DNA of 64,000 bases from Vreelandella jeotgali Hwa (lineage in GTDB: Bacteria > Pseudomonadota > Gammaproteobacteria > Pseudomonadales > Halomonadaceae), in contig NZ_AMQY01000021.1 in the NCBI RefSeq assembly GCF_000334215.1, positions 1 through 64,000 of the forward strand. Direction: 5' to 3'. A program made the translations under genes and the position numbers. Under the pieces are notes generated by a model, which did no database searches, was not told where the DNA came from, and was given only the letters and a program-made list of their open reading frames with translations. Below, one piece after another: positions 1 to 8,758 of the stretch. Every line of letters starts with the position of its first letter. The stretch's first letter is position 1.

Positions 1-651
1 GGGGGCGGGAGAAGCCGTCGTTTCCGAAATAACAACAACAACCAGTGTGCGGCCAGCAAGGGGACCCGTACCACAACGCAGCATTTTGTCACACAAATGG
101 GTATTTTTTGCGACACAGTACCCTGCCCAATATTTTACATCAACTCATAAGCCGTACAGTCACAGCATTGAATCGCGCAACCACTGGCTACCACAACGCC
201 TCCCAAAGCGCTGCGACCAGATGTTATTGCGTGAAAGTGACAGCTTCTGGCGATATCGGTAGCGATAATCTCAAGATAGCGACCCAGGGGCACCATAGCC
301 ACTTAATCAGTACCCTCAGCCCCACCGAGTAGCGGCCCGCGAGCTATCGCAAGCTCGCGAGCGGCAGCAGGCGTGAAGATTCGCCAGCAGCACGGCGGCT
401 ACGGTTTGGCCTGCGGCAAAATGATAGCCGTCTCGGGGAAGCTGGCACATATGTCCGTGCTGACGGGGAGACAAAGCAATCCATTGAGGCATGTCGCTCT
501 CTTCATTTATCAAGTGAAACGAGAAAGGCATCATACTACCAGCCTGACGCCGACCGAATACCCTACCGCCGGTATGCGCGGGCATTTCAGGCACAATTAC
601 CGTAGAATTCAACTTCTTTACGCCCACGTTGACCAGTACCGGAAGCGCCTT
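1..651. other. Upstream region with no supported gene
   Basis: I see no convincing gene here. Short open frames lack ribosome sites and protein-like composition. A perfect 8-bp inverted repeat with a 6-base loop (CGCGAGCT / AGCTCGCG) lies at 338-359 and has no T-run, so it is not a normal terminator. A weak sigma70-like promoter pointing at the downstream operon can be read at 108-136 (TTGCGA, 17-base spacer, TATTTT). Both are suggestions only. Confidence 0.4.
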
Positions 652-1524
652 ATGATGCGGCATGTCATCCAGCTGATGCGCCCCCACCAATATCTCAAAA
701 ACGGCTTTGTGTTCCTGGGCCCTCTGTTTGCCCACCAGTGGAGCCTGATAACGCTGGGCCAAGCGCTGCTGGTCTTTATCGCCTTTAGCTGCATGGCAAG
801 CGCCGTTTACGTTTTGAACGACCTCTTGGACGTCGCGGCGGACCGTGAACATCCCGTCAAACGCCACCGGCCGCTGCCCAGCAGTGCCATCTCCCCCAAC
901 TTTGCCAAGCGGCTGCTGACGGGGCTGGCGTTGCTGTCGCTTGGGGTATCGCTGCTGGTCAGCCCCAACGTGGCGCTGTGCGTCGCCGCCTACCTTGTGC
1001 TCAACGTGTTTTACTCCTGGCGGCTCAAACACGTGGTGATTCTTGACGTATTTTTGATTTCCGGCGGCTTTATGCTGCGCATACTCGCCGGCACCGCCGG
1101 GCTGGGTATCGAGCCTTCTGCCTGGCTACTGCTCTGCGGGCTGATGGTGACGCTGTTTTTGGGCTTTGCCAAACGCCGCGCCGAGCTTTTAGTCCTGGAG
1201 AACACCCACGCCGACCGCAACCTGACCCGGCGCGTACTGGATGACTACAGCCCCGCCATGCTGGAACAGTTTATTGCCGTCACCGCCGCCTGCACCATTC
1301 TTACCTACGGGCTGTATACGGTGTCAGCACAGGCCGTGGCCGTCCACGGCAGCGATAACCTGATCTACACGCTACCCTTTGTGCTCTACGGCATTTTCCG
1401 CTACGTGTTCCTGCTGCATCGCCGCGCCAAGGGCAACGACACCGCCAGAGATCTGATGCAAGACCCGCACCTGCTGATAACCCTCGGCGCCTGGCTGGCC
1501 TCTACCCTCTGGGTGCTGACATGA
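652..1524 (+). CDS. UbiA-family prenyltransferase, likely phosphoribosyl-polyprenol (DPPR) synthase
   Basis: This is a polytopic UbiA-superfamily membrane enzyme of about 290 residues. The Asp-rich first motif is seen in NDLLDVAADREHPVKRHRP. The short NDxxDxxxDxxHPxKxxRP form is typical of decaprenyl-phosphate phosphoribosyltransferases (mycobacterial Rv3806c type), which move 5-phosphoribose from PRPP onto a polyprenyl phosphate. A second acidic motif (FAKRRAE region) lies in the middle. The frame is open to 373, but I start at the ATG pair at 652/655 because a GGAAG precedes it and the length then fits the family. Its stop overlaps the next start, and DprE1/DprE2-like genes follow, which supports the DPPR role over quinone biosynthesis. 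Confidence 0.8.
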   Translation: MMRHVIQLMRPHQYLKNGFVFLGPLFAHQWSLITLGQALLVFIAFSCMASAVYVLNDLLDVAADREHPVKRHRPLPSSAISPNFAKRLLTGLALLSLGVSLLVSPNVALCVAAYLVLNVFYSWRLKHVVILDVFLISGGFMLRILAGTAGLGIEPSAWLLLCGLMVTLFLGFAKRRAELLVLENTHADRNLTRRVLDDYSPAMLEQFIAVTAACTILTYGLYTVSAQAVAVHGSDNLIYTLPFVLYGIFRYVFLLHRRAKGNDTARDLMQDPHLLITLGAWLASTLWVLT

Positions 1525-2486
1525 CCCAGCGATCGCTCAAGGCCTGGCAGCTACGCGCGCTGATCATGTCCATCAGCGTCGCCATGGCCGGCTATCTGGC
1601 CGCTTCGCTTTGGGGCGGCTGGCAAGAAGTGGCCCGTGCTTTTGTGCAGGTGGGCATAGCGGGCACTCTACTGGCGCTGGCACTTTCGCTTGTGAACTAC
1701 GGGCTGCGCTTTGTGCGCTGGCAGCTCTACTTGACGCAGCTGGGGCACGCCGTTGCCTGGCCCACCAGCCTGCGCATTTATCTCAGCGGCTTTGCGCTGA
1801 CCACCACCCCCGGCAAGGCCGGCGAAGCGTTTCGCGGCGTACTGCTCAAACCCCACGGCGTGCCCTACCCGGCAACCTTTGCCGCCTTTATCAGCGAGCG
1901 CCTGTCCGACCTGGTGGCAGTTGTGTTGCTTACATTATTCGGGCTGGCCCACTACCCCGAGGCACACGCGCTGATACTCGCAGGCGGGCTGGGCATCGTC
2001 GTGGCGCTGGCGTGTATTTCCAGCCGCGGGCTGCTCTCGGCGGTATACCGCTACGCCACGGCCCGCCGCGGCAAACTCGCCGGCCTGCTCGCGCAGCTGG
2101 CCGACATACTGCTGCGCGCTCGGCGCTGCCACCGCCCACACTTACTCGTGCTTGCCAGCTTACTCAGCCTGGCTGCCTGGAGCGCCGAAGCGCTGGCCTT
2201 TTACTGGATACTAGGCTGGCTGGGGGCGGACGTCAGCCTGGCTTTCGCCTGCTTTGTCTATGCGCTGGCCATGCTTGCGGGGGCGCTAAGCTTTCTCCCC
2301 GGGGGGCTGGGCAGCGCCGAGGCGGTCATGGTATCGCTACTGGTAGTTAGCGGCATGGCCACGCCCACCGCCGTGGCCGCCACGGTGTTTATTCGCCTGG
2401 CGACTCTCTGGTTTGCCGTAGCGCTGGGGCTTTGCTGCCTGATGCGCAGCCGCCACGACACAGCCACCACGGAGACCACGCCATGA
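1521..2486 (+). CDS. Flippase-like integral membrane protein (LPG_synthase_TM family)
   Basis: This 321-residue protein has about eight hydrophobic segments and belongs to the lysylphosphatidylglycerol-synthase transmembrane / flippase-like domain family (TIGR00374-like). Visible family signatures are RxxRWQLYL, the TTTPGKAGEAFRG loop and the FxxERLSDL segment. The real substrate of most members is unknown. Here the gene overlaps the UbiA gene by four bases and the DprE1-like gene by four bases. I therefore infer a role in moving or handling the polyprenyl-linked sugar made by its neighbours. No soluble catalytic domain is present. Confidence 0.75.
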   Translation: MTQRSLKAWQLRALIMSISVAMAGYLAASLWGGWQEVARAFVQVGIAGTLLALALSLVNYGLRFVRWQLYLTQLGHAVAWPTSLRIYLSGFALTTTPGKAGEAFRGVLLKPHGVPYPATFAAFISERLSDLVAVVLLTLFGLAHYPEAHALILAGGLGIVVALACISSRGLLSAVYRYATARRGKLAGLLAQLADILLRARRCHRPHLLVLASLLSLAAWSAEALAFYWILGWLGADVSLAFACFVYALAMLAGALSFLPGGLGSAEAVMVSLLVVSGMATPTAVAATVFIRLATLWFAVALGLCCLMRSRHDTATTETTP

Positions 2487-3781
2487 CCCCGCTTTCCTGG
2501 AACCGGCTGCCCAAGGTCACACCAAACGCCACCTACGCGCTAACCCAGCGCGGTGCCGGCGTGCCTGACCGCCTACCGCGCCCGCTGCTGGCCCACGGCA
2601 ACGGCCGCAGCTATGGCGATGTCTGCCTCACCGAACACGGCACCCTGCTGTTAACTCGGGGGCTGGACCGCTTTATTGAATTTGACCCCGAGCGCGGCAT
2701 TTTACGCTGCGAAGCCGGCGCCACCCTGGCCGACGTGCTGGCCCTCACCGTGCCTCAGGGCTGGTTTTTGCCCTGTACGCCGGGCACGCGCTGGGCCACC
2801 GTGGGCGGTGCCGTGGCCAACGACGTGCACGGTAAAAACCACCACGTAGCGGGAAGCTTTGGCCACCACGTACGCCACCTTACCCTGTGGCGCAGCGACG
2901 GCAGCGTTATTCACTGCGGCCCAAGCGACCCCGGCGGCTGGTTTGCCGCTACCGTCGGCGGGCTGGGGCTTACCGGCCTGATTCAGCAGGTAGAGCTACA
3001 GCTGATGCCCATCCACAACCCCTGGCTGAATATGGCCTCTTGGCGCTTTACGAACCTGGACGCCTTCTGGCCGCTGAACCGCGAGGCAGAGGCCAACTGG
3101 CCCTACACCGTGGCCTGGATTGACTGTTTGGCCCGCGGCAGCGCCCAGGGGCGCGGCATTCTCATGGCCGGCCAGCACGCCCCCGCCCAGGCGCGGCTGC
3201 CAAACTTCAAGGAAAGCCGCAAACGCATGCCCATCGACCCGCCTTTTTCGCTGGTTAACGGCATCAGCCTGCGGGCCTTCAATGCGCTGTATTACCGCCA
3301 GCCGACCCACCCGGCGGGCACGCTCAGCCACTACGTGCCGTTTTTTTACCCGCTGGACGCCATCCAGCACTGGAACCGGATTTACGGCCGGCGCGGGTTT
3401 TATCAATACCAGTGCGTCATCCCTCCCGAGGCGGCCGAAAGCGCCACCGCCGAGCTGCTGAACGCCATTGCGCGACGCCGGCAAGGCTCGTTTTTGGCCG
3501 TGCTCAAAACCTTTGGCCACGCACCGGCGGCGGGAATGCTATCCTTTGCCCGCCCGGGCACCACTCTGGCGCTGGACTTTCCCAACCGCGGCCGCGCCAC
3601 GCAAAGCCTGCTGGCCGACCTGGACACCATCGTCAGCCAGGCAGGCGGTGCGCTGTATCCGGCCAAGGATGCCCGCATGCCAGCAGCGCTGTTTCAGTCC
3701 GGCTTTCCTCAGTGGGAAGCCTTCAGCGAGTTTATTGATCCCGGTTTTTCTTCCCGTTTCTGGCAGCGAGTCACTCCATGA
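2483..3781 (+). CDS. dprE1: DprE1-like FAD-dependent decaprenylphosphoryl-ribose 2'-oxidase
   Basis: This is a FAD-binding oxidoreductase of 432 residues, close to DprE1 length. The N-terminal FAD_binding_4 domain shows HGNGRSYGD and VGGAVANDVHGKNHH, the flavin-contacting loops typical of DprE1. An ALO-like substrate domain follows, and the C-terminus has a KDARMP motif. In mycobacteria the enzyme oxidises the 2'-OH of polyprenylphosphoryl-ribose, and DprE2 then reduces the keto group to give the arabinose epimer. The start is the ATG overlapping the previous stop, because upstream frame is inside the previous gene. Assignment to the family is firm; the exact lipid carrier is inferred. Confidence 0.85.
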   Translation: MTPLSWNRLPKVTPNATYALTQRGAGVPDRLPRPLLAHGNGRSYGDVCLTEHGTLLLTRGLDRFIEFDPERGILRCEAGATLADVLALTVPQGWFLPCTPGTRWATVGGAVANDVHGKNHHVAGSFGHHVRHLTLWRSDGSVIHCGPSDPGGWFAATVGGLGLTGLIQQVELQLMPIHNPWLNMASWRFTNLDAFWPLNREAEANWPYTVAWIDCLARGSAQGRGILMAGQHAPAQARLPNFKESRKRMPIDPPFSLVNGISLRAFNALYYRQPTHPAGTLSHYVPFFYPLDAIQHWNRIYGRRGFYQYQCVIPPEAAESATAELLNAIARRRQGSFLAVLKTFGHAPAAGMLSFARPGTTLALDFPNRGRATQSLLADLDTIVSQAGGALYPAKDARMPAALFQSGFPQWEAFSEFIDPGFSSRFWQRVTP

Positions 3782-4560
3782 GCCTTTTCTCCTTGCGCCC
3801 CGCCAAACGCCCGCTGCGGCGCGTCGTGCTGCTGGGCGCCACCTCGGCGATTGCCGAACAGGTCGCCCGCCGGCTGGTCGCCCAGGGCGCCTCGCTTTAC
3901 TGCGTGGGCCGCCAGCCGCAAAAGCTCGACGCCCTGCTCGACGACCTTAACGTCAGAGCCGGCAGCGCCCAGCGCATAGACGGCAGCTGCGCCGATCTGA
4001 CCGACAGCGCCCGGCATGCCGAGCTGATCGACGCCGCCGAGCAGCACCTGGGCGGCATCGACGCGGTGCTGATCGCACACGGCACCCTGCCCGACCAGCA
4101 AGCCTGCAGCGCCGATGCCAACACCGCGCTGGAGCAAATTAACACCAACGCGCTCAGCGTGATCAGCCTGCTGACCCACCTGGCCAACCGCCTGGAACAG
4201 CAGCAGCACGGCGTGATCGCGGTGATCGGCTCGGTAGCCGGCGACCGCGGCCGCCAAAGCAACTACGTGTACGGCGCGGCCAAGGGCATGGTGGCGATAT
4301 TCCTGCAGGGGCTACGCAACCGCCTGGCCGGCGCCAACGTGGCCGTAGTGACCATCAAGCCAGGCTTTGTCGACACCCCCATGACCGCCGGCCTGAACAA
4401 GGGCGGGCCGCTGTGGGCCACTCCCGAACGGGTCGCCCAGGGCATTGTGCGCGCCATGCACAAGGGCGCAAACGTCGTTTACCTGCCGTGGTTCTGGCGC
4501 CCCATCATGCTGATTATCAAGCACATTCCCGAGGCGCTGTTCAAGCGCATGTCGCTATGA
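3778..4560 (+). CDS. dprE2: DprE2-like short-chain dehydrogenase/reductase
   Basis: This is a 260-residue SDR. The Rossmann nucleotide loop is the altered LLGATSAIAE, as in DprE2-type SDRs, and the catalytic YGAAK (YxxxK) follows a Ser-containing IGSVAGD strand. It would reduce the 2-keto intermediate made by the DprE1-like enzyme, completing C2 epimerisation of polyprenylphosphoryl-ribose to -arabinose. The start overlaps the dprE1 stop by four bases (ATGA), so the two are probably co-translated. The C-terminus carries a hydrophobic stretch (PWFWRPIMLIIKHI) that could hold it at the membrane. Confidence 0.82.
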   Translation: MSLFSLRPAKRPLRRVVLLGATSAIAEQVARRLVAQGASLYCVGRQPQKLDALLDDLNVRAGSAQRIDGSCADLTDSARHAELIDAAEQHLGGIDAVLIAHGTLPDQQACSADANTALEQINTNALSVISLLTHLANRLEQQQHGVIAVIGSVAGDRGRQSNYVYGAAKGMVAIFLQGLRNRLAGANVAVVTIKPGFVDTPMTAGLNKGGPLWATPERVAQGIVRAMHKGANVVYLPWFWRPIMLIIKHIPEALFKRMSL

Positions 4561-5207
4561 GCCGGGAAGCACCTGCACAGCACCCCATGGCCTTTTTCGA
4601 CTTTGACGGCACGCTGACACAAGGCGATACGCTGATGCCGTTTCTCCGCTTTGTCGTCGGAACGCCGGCTTACTACGCCAAACTCGCCTTGTTGAGCCCG
4701 GTGCTGGGCGCTTACCTCGCCGGCCTGCTGCGCAACGACGTGGCCAAGCCCATGGTGCTCAAGCGTTACCTTGCCGGCTACGCCATGGCCGAGCTTCAAG
4801 CGCTGGGCCAGCGCTTCAGCAATGAAGTTCTTCCCGACATGCTGCGCGAACACGGCATGGCCAAGCTGCGCTGGCATCAGGCTCAGGGGCATGAGTGCGT
4901 GCTGGTCAGCGCCTCGCTGGACGTCTACCTCAATGCCTGGGCACGCCAGGCCGGCTTCTCTCGCGTGGTGTGCAGCTCACTGGCAGCCGACGCCGCAGGC
5001 CGCGCCACCGGCAAACTTGCCGGGCGCAACTGCCACGGCGCCGAAAAAGTCCGCCGCATCGCCCCGCTTATCGCCGCCACCGCGCCGCCTACTACCTACG
5101 CCTACGGCGACACCCGCGGCGATATCCCTATGCTGCAGCACGTGGATACCGGCCTGATGCTTCGCCAAGGCCCCCGCTGGCAGCGAATTCCCCATACGAC
5201 ACCGTAA
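4557..5207 (+). CDS. HAD-IB family phosphatase, candidate DPPR phosphatase
   Basis: This is a haloacid-dehalogenase-like phosphatase of about 216 residues. The nucleophile motif is FFDFDGTLTQGD near the N-terminus, and the GDTRGDIPML motif near the C-terminus supplies the Mg-binding aspartates. It resembles SerB/HAD-IB proteins with a small helical cap. The ATG at 4557 overlaps the previous stop; the longer upstream frame is inside dprE2. By position it probably removes the 5-phosphate from polyprenyl-phosphoribose, a job done in mycobacteria by an unrelated-type enzyme (Rv3807c). That substrate is inference from context. Confidence 0.72.
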   Translation: MSREAPAQHPMAFFDFDGTLTQGDTLMPFLRFVVGTPAYYAKLALLSPVLGAYLAGLLRNDVAKPMVLKRYLAGYAMAELQALGQRFSNEVLPDMLREHGMAKLRWHQAQGHECVLVSASLDVYLNAWARQAGFSRVVCSSLAADAAGRATGKLAGRNCHGAEKVRRIAPLIAATAPPTTYAYGDTRGDIPMLQHVDTGLMLRQGPRWQRIPHTTP

Positions 5208-5208
5208 T

Positions 5209-6894
5209 ATGCGCCAGTCAACTACACACAGCCTTCCCATGCCCCACGCCCTGACACCCCGCGCGCTGCTATTTCCGGCGGTCACGCTGGTTCTCTACCT
5301 TGCCGCTACGGGGTACCTGCTGCTGAGCGGCCACCTACACGAAGACGCCTATATTCTCTACATCTACGCCGAGAGTCTGGCCCAGGGCAACGGCATCGCC
5401 TACTTCCCCGGTGGCCCGCCGGCCGAAGGCGCGACGGACTTCCTCTGGATGGCACTGCTGGCCGGCGCCCACTATCTGGGGCTGGACGTAGCCGTCGCCG
5501 CCGGCCTGTTCAACGGCCTGGGACTGGGGGGAATCGTCTTTCTCGCCGGGCGGCTGCTGGCACCGGCATGTCACGGGCGCGGGTGGTACCTGGCCAACGC
5601 CGTGCTGGTGGCCGTGGCGCTCTGCTCCCAGGTGGCCCAGGCCTCGCTGGCCGGCTTTAGCACGGCGTTTTACGGCGCTTTTGTCGCCGCCACGTTTTAT
5701 CTGCTGTACACCCGCCCCCGGCGCGGGCTGCCCTGGGTACCGGTGCTGGGGATTACGCTGGGGCTGCTGCGCCCGGACGGCGTACTCATGGGCGTGACCG
5801 CCACGCTCGTTGGCCTGTACCTTGCCTGGCACCAGCGCATGCTCAAACCCTACCTGACCGCCGCGCTGGCAAGCGCCGCCGTAGGCATCGCTTACTTTTG
5901 CTGGCGCTACGCCTACTTTGGCCACCTGCTGCCGCTGCCGCTTTACGTCAAAAGCACCTCAGTCACCACGCTGCCGGGGCTGTCACCGCACCTGGACTGG
6001 CTATGGGCCAACCGGCTGCTGGCCGTGCTCGCGCTGGCGGGGCTCGCGCTAAACGCCGGGCGGCGGCGCATGCTAACCGCCGCCTTGCCGGCGGCAGCGC
6101 TGCTAGCCGCCTTTTTGTTTGCCACCCAAAGCCAAAACGCCGCGTTTCGTTTTCAGGCGCCGGCCACCGTGGTGCTGATGCTCTGGGCGGCCCTGCTGCC
6201 CGCCGCCATCGCCGGCCTGCGGCAGCTGGCTGCCAGGCCCCGCCGGCTGCTGCAAGCCGGCGCTGCCGCGCTCGCGCTGGTGTTTGCCGGCGGCCAGGCG
6301 CACAGCGCCGCCGGCATTATCCGTGCGCTTCAGGGCAATCAGTACATTTACTATTTTTCCTACTATCTCAATGAATACCTGAGCGCAGACACCACCATCG
6401 CCCTCACCGAAGCCGGGCGCTTTGCCTACTGGGCCAAGGGCAAAAAATACGACCTGGTCGGGCTCAACACGCCGGAAACCGCCATTCACAAGCCCTCGCC
6501 GGACTACCTGGAACGGCTCGACCCCGACCTGATCTTTACCCATACCGCCGCCATGGCCGGCTACGAAGACGTCTGCACACAAGACGTATGCGAGCTAACC
6601 CCCGCACAGGCGCTGGCAGGTGCCCGCCACCCTCTACGCTGGCAAGACGTCAGCTACGGCGTGCAGCGCGCCCCGCTGGCGGTACTCAAACACCTTGAGC
6701 AACACCCCGAGGCCTACCGCGTTTTTGCAGTGCGCTACTACACCCGGCACGAGCATCTGTACCTGGTGAAAAAAGACGGCAGTATCCCCCTCGATGACTT
6801 TATTCGCACCCTGCGCTACAGCTTTACCGAGGATGCCGTGCGCTCCTACCTGGAGATGAAACGGACCCCCGGCTTTAGCGGCGTGTTTGAGTAG
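5209..6894 (+). CDS. GT-C type polytopic membrane glycosyltransferase (AftB/TfpW-like)
   Basis: This 561-residue protein has about ten membrane helices and a soluble C-terminal part. The first loop contains HEDAYILYIYAESLAQGNG, the acidic (D/E)DAY-type motif of lipid-phosphosugar-dependent GT-C enzymes. The C-terminal GLNTPETA and LDPDLIFTH segments resemble the mycobacterial arabinosyltransferase AftB group and the pilin arabinosyltransferase TfpW. It is the last gene of the operon and would use the polyprenyl-phosphate-arabinose made by the upstream enzymes. The acceptor is unknown: no pilin gene is in the window. Start 5209 was taken; 5239 is possible. Neither has a clear ribosome site. 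Confidence 0.65.
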   Translation: MRQSTTHSLPMPHALTPRALLFPAVTLVLYLAATGYLLLSGHLHEDAYILYIYAESLAQGNGIAYFPGGPPAEGATDFLWMALLAGAHYLGLDVAVAAGLFNGLGLGGIVFLAGRLLAPACHGRGWYLANAVLVAVALCSQVAQASLAGFSTAFYGAFVAATFYLLYTRPRRGLPWVPVLGITLGLLRPDGVLMGVTATLVGLYLAWHQRMLKPYLTAALASAAVGIAYFCWRYAYFGHLLPLPLYVKSTSVTTLPGLSPHLDWLWANRLLAVLALAGLALNAGRRRMLTAALPAAALLAAFLFATQSQNAAFRFQAPATVVLMLWAALLPAAIAGLRQLAARPRRLLQAGAAALALVFAGGQAHSAAGIIRALQGNQYIYYFSYYLNEYLSADTTIALTEAGRFAYWAKGKKYDLVGLNTPETAIHKPSPDYLERLDPDLIFTHTAAMAGYEDVCTQDVCELTPAQALAGARHPLRWQDVSYGVQRAPLAVLKHLEQHPEAYRVFAVRYYTRHEHLYLVKKDGSIPLDDFIRTLRYSFTEDAVRSYLEMKRTPGFSGVFE

Positions 6895-6918
6895 GCCTGA
6901 CGGCTATTCGCCCCGCCG

Positions 6919-8157
6919 TTAGCCGGCAAAAAACGCCAGCGCACCGCTTAACCTTGCGACCAGCGCTGGCGTGATATCAAAGCTTGTCACCACGCCCAGC
7001 GGGCCGCTAATGAGCCCCAAAGCCACCACGCCAAGCGCCCAGCGCCGCTTTGCCTCCAGGCAGGCAGCGGCCTTGAGGCAAAGCGTAGGTTTGAGATAAC
7101 ACAAAAGGCCAAACACCAGCATCAGGTTAGTTAGCACCAGCGCCCACCAGCGAAAATGATCGTGCCCCAGCGGGTACAGCGCCAGCGGCGACAGCGCCGA
7201 TACCAGCCACAGCCACGCCCTGGGCGAAAGCTCCCCGCGCACTGCCGCCAGCACCTTCAGGCTTAAACCGCCAAACGGCAGCAGCAATAGCGCCAGCGCC
7301 AAATGGTGCACCAGACGCCGGCGATTAAAGCCTTCTTCCAGGGTGCGCTGAATGTTTTCTTCAATGCCGGTGCGGTGCACCACGCTAAGCGAGCCTTTGG
7401 TCACATGCTCGCCGTGCATGGCCTGCATATCGGCCAGGTGCGCGGCCAGCGGTCGGGCCTCGTAGGCACCGTGAGTAGACACCCAGTAGGTTAGCCCCAC
7501 CAGCGCCGCCAATACCGCCCCTTGCGCCCACACCGCCGGTCTTGCCGAGTCTCGGTAATGCCAGGCCATCAGCGTTATCGGCATGATCATGAAAAACGCC
7601 GCCTCGTGGATCAGTATCGCCGTCGCGTTACCCCCCAGTACCAGCGCAGCTGCCAGCCCACGGCCAAGCATCCGCTGGCGGCTCAATGCCAGCAACAGGC
7701 AGATGGCCAGGGTATACACCACGACATCGCTCCGGCCTACATCCAGTGCAAAATGCCCAATCGTTGCCGGTGAGGCCAGCGCCACCATCAGCATCAGTAG
7801 CATGCCCAGCCGCCTGTCCTGCCGGTGCCAAATACGCACCCAAAACACCACCATGGTAGCGGCCAGCACACCCAGCAGCAGATAAGACACCACGCCGGCC
7901 TCAAAGTAAGACAAAGCGCCGGGAAAAGCCGACAACATCGTGCCCAACAATCCACGCTTGACAAAGCCCTCGGCGTAAGTAAAAAGAAGCTGGGTATAGT
8001 TCCAGTCGATCAGCGCACTCCGCCCGCTAAAAAACAACACCGGTGTTGCGCGCCACCAGGCGGCTACTACCGCCGTCGTTACCACACACGCCAACACCCA
8101 GCTCGAGCGCCATCTCGCGCTCGGGAATCTCCCGCTACTTTTTTGCATGACTGTCAT
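6919..8157 (-). CDS. Polytopic membrane protein of unknown function
   Basis: This 412-residue protein has about ten predicted membrane helices and ends just beyond the stop of the convergent glycan operon. Loops contain charged motifs such as YAEGFVKRGLLGT and SRDxxxYxxG-like DVGRSDVVVY. The FVKRGLLG motif near the N-terminus recurs in uncharacterised bacterial membrane proteins found beside polysaccharide genes. It might be a polymerase or acyl/glycosyl transferase of the glycan locus, but no catalytic signature is recognised. It is transcribed towards the arabinan operon and so is a separate unit. Confidence 0.6.
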   Translation of the reverse strand: MTVMQKSSGRFPSARWRSSWVLACVVTTAVVAAWWRATPVLFFSGRSALIDWNYTQLLFTYAEGFVKRGLLGTMLSAFPGALSYFEAGVVSYLLLGVLAATMVVFWVRIWHRQDRRLGMLLMLMVALASPATIGHFALDVGRSDVVVYTLAICLLLALSRQRMLGRGLAAALVLGGNATAILIHEAAFFMIMPITLMAWHYRDSARPAVWAQGAVLAALVGLTYWVSTHGAYEARPLAAHLADMQAMHGEHVTKGSLSVVHRTGIEENIQRTLEEGFNRRRLVHHLALALLLLPFGGLSLKVLAAVRGELSPRAWLWLVSALSPLALYPLGHDHFRWWALVLTNLMLVFGLLCYLKPTLCLKAAACLEAKRRWALGVVALGLISGPLGVVTSFDITPALVARLSGALAFFAG

Positions 8158-8438
8158 CCCGTTTTGCTGTCAAGCACCGCCGCGGGCATCATAGCATCCC
8201 TGCGTTACTGCATGCCGCAAGACGGCATGACACCTCGTGACCTCCTTGCCGTACCGGTACTGGCGGAGCCTTCGCGCTGAAGGTCTGCGTTTACACTCGG
8301 TTTTTGGGTGCTTCCTACGGGTCAGGTGTTGATCGCCGGTTTTCCCGTAAGAGCTCAACTCAATTGAACGAAGCAGTGTAGTGGCTGAAGTGGACCCCAA
8401 AATTTGGACAGGTGCCCAAGCTCTGATTCACCATCTCC

Positions 8439-8738
8439 ATGAGGAGACAAATCATGAGCAAAAAACGTAATCATTACAGCGCATCGTTCAAGTCAAAAGT
8501 CGCTCTGGCCGCCCTCAAGGGCGAGCAGACCACGTCTGAAATAGCCGCTCGCTTTCAGGTTCACCCCACCATGGTGAGTACATGGAAGCGGGAGCTGCTG
8601 GAAAACGCGACCGACCTCTTCGAGGGCGGGAAAAAGACGAAAAAACCGTCCAACGAGCCAAGCAGCGACGAGCTTTACCGCGAGATAGGCCGACTGACGG
8701 TGGAACGCGATTTTTTATCGCGCAAGCTCGATCAGTAA
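8439..8738 (+). CDS. IS3 transposase OrfA (HTH subunit)
   Basis: This 99-residue OrfA begins within the element. Residues 5-50 form the helix-turn-helix (HYSASFKSKVALAALKGE ... VHPTMVSTWKRELL) that binds the element ends, followed by a leucine-zipper-like tail. A GAAAAAGACGAAAAAACC run at about 8629-8647 could be the -1 slippery site that makes the OrfAB transposase. A possible ribosome site, GAGGAG, precedes the start by about 11 bases. OrfA alone usually regulates transposition. Confidence 0.88.
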   Translation: MRRQIMSKKRNHYSASFKSKVALAALKGEQTTSEIAARFQVHPTMVSTWKRELLENATDLFEGGKKTKKPSNEPSSDELYREIGRLTVERDFLSRKLDQ

Positions 8739-8758
8739 GCCGTCAACACCGATTGACG

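Noticed and set aside
316..1032. A 238-codon minus-strand frame at the left end
   Set aside because: It overlaps the UbiA gene in antisense and is rich in Gln/Arg/His like other shadow frames.
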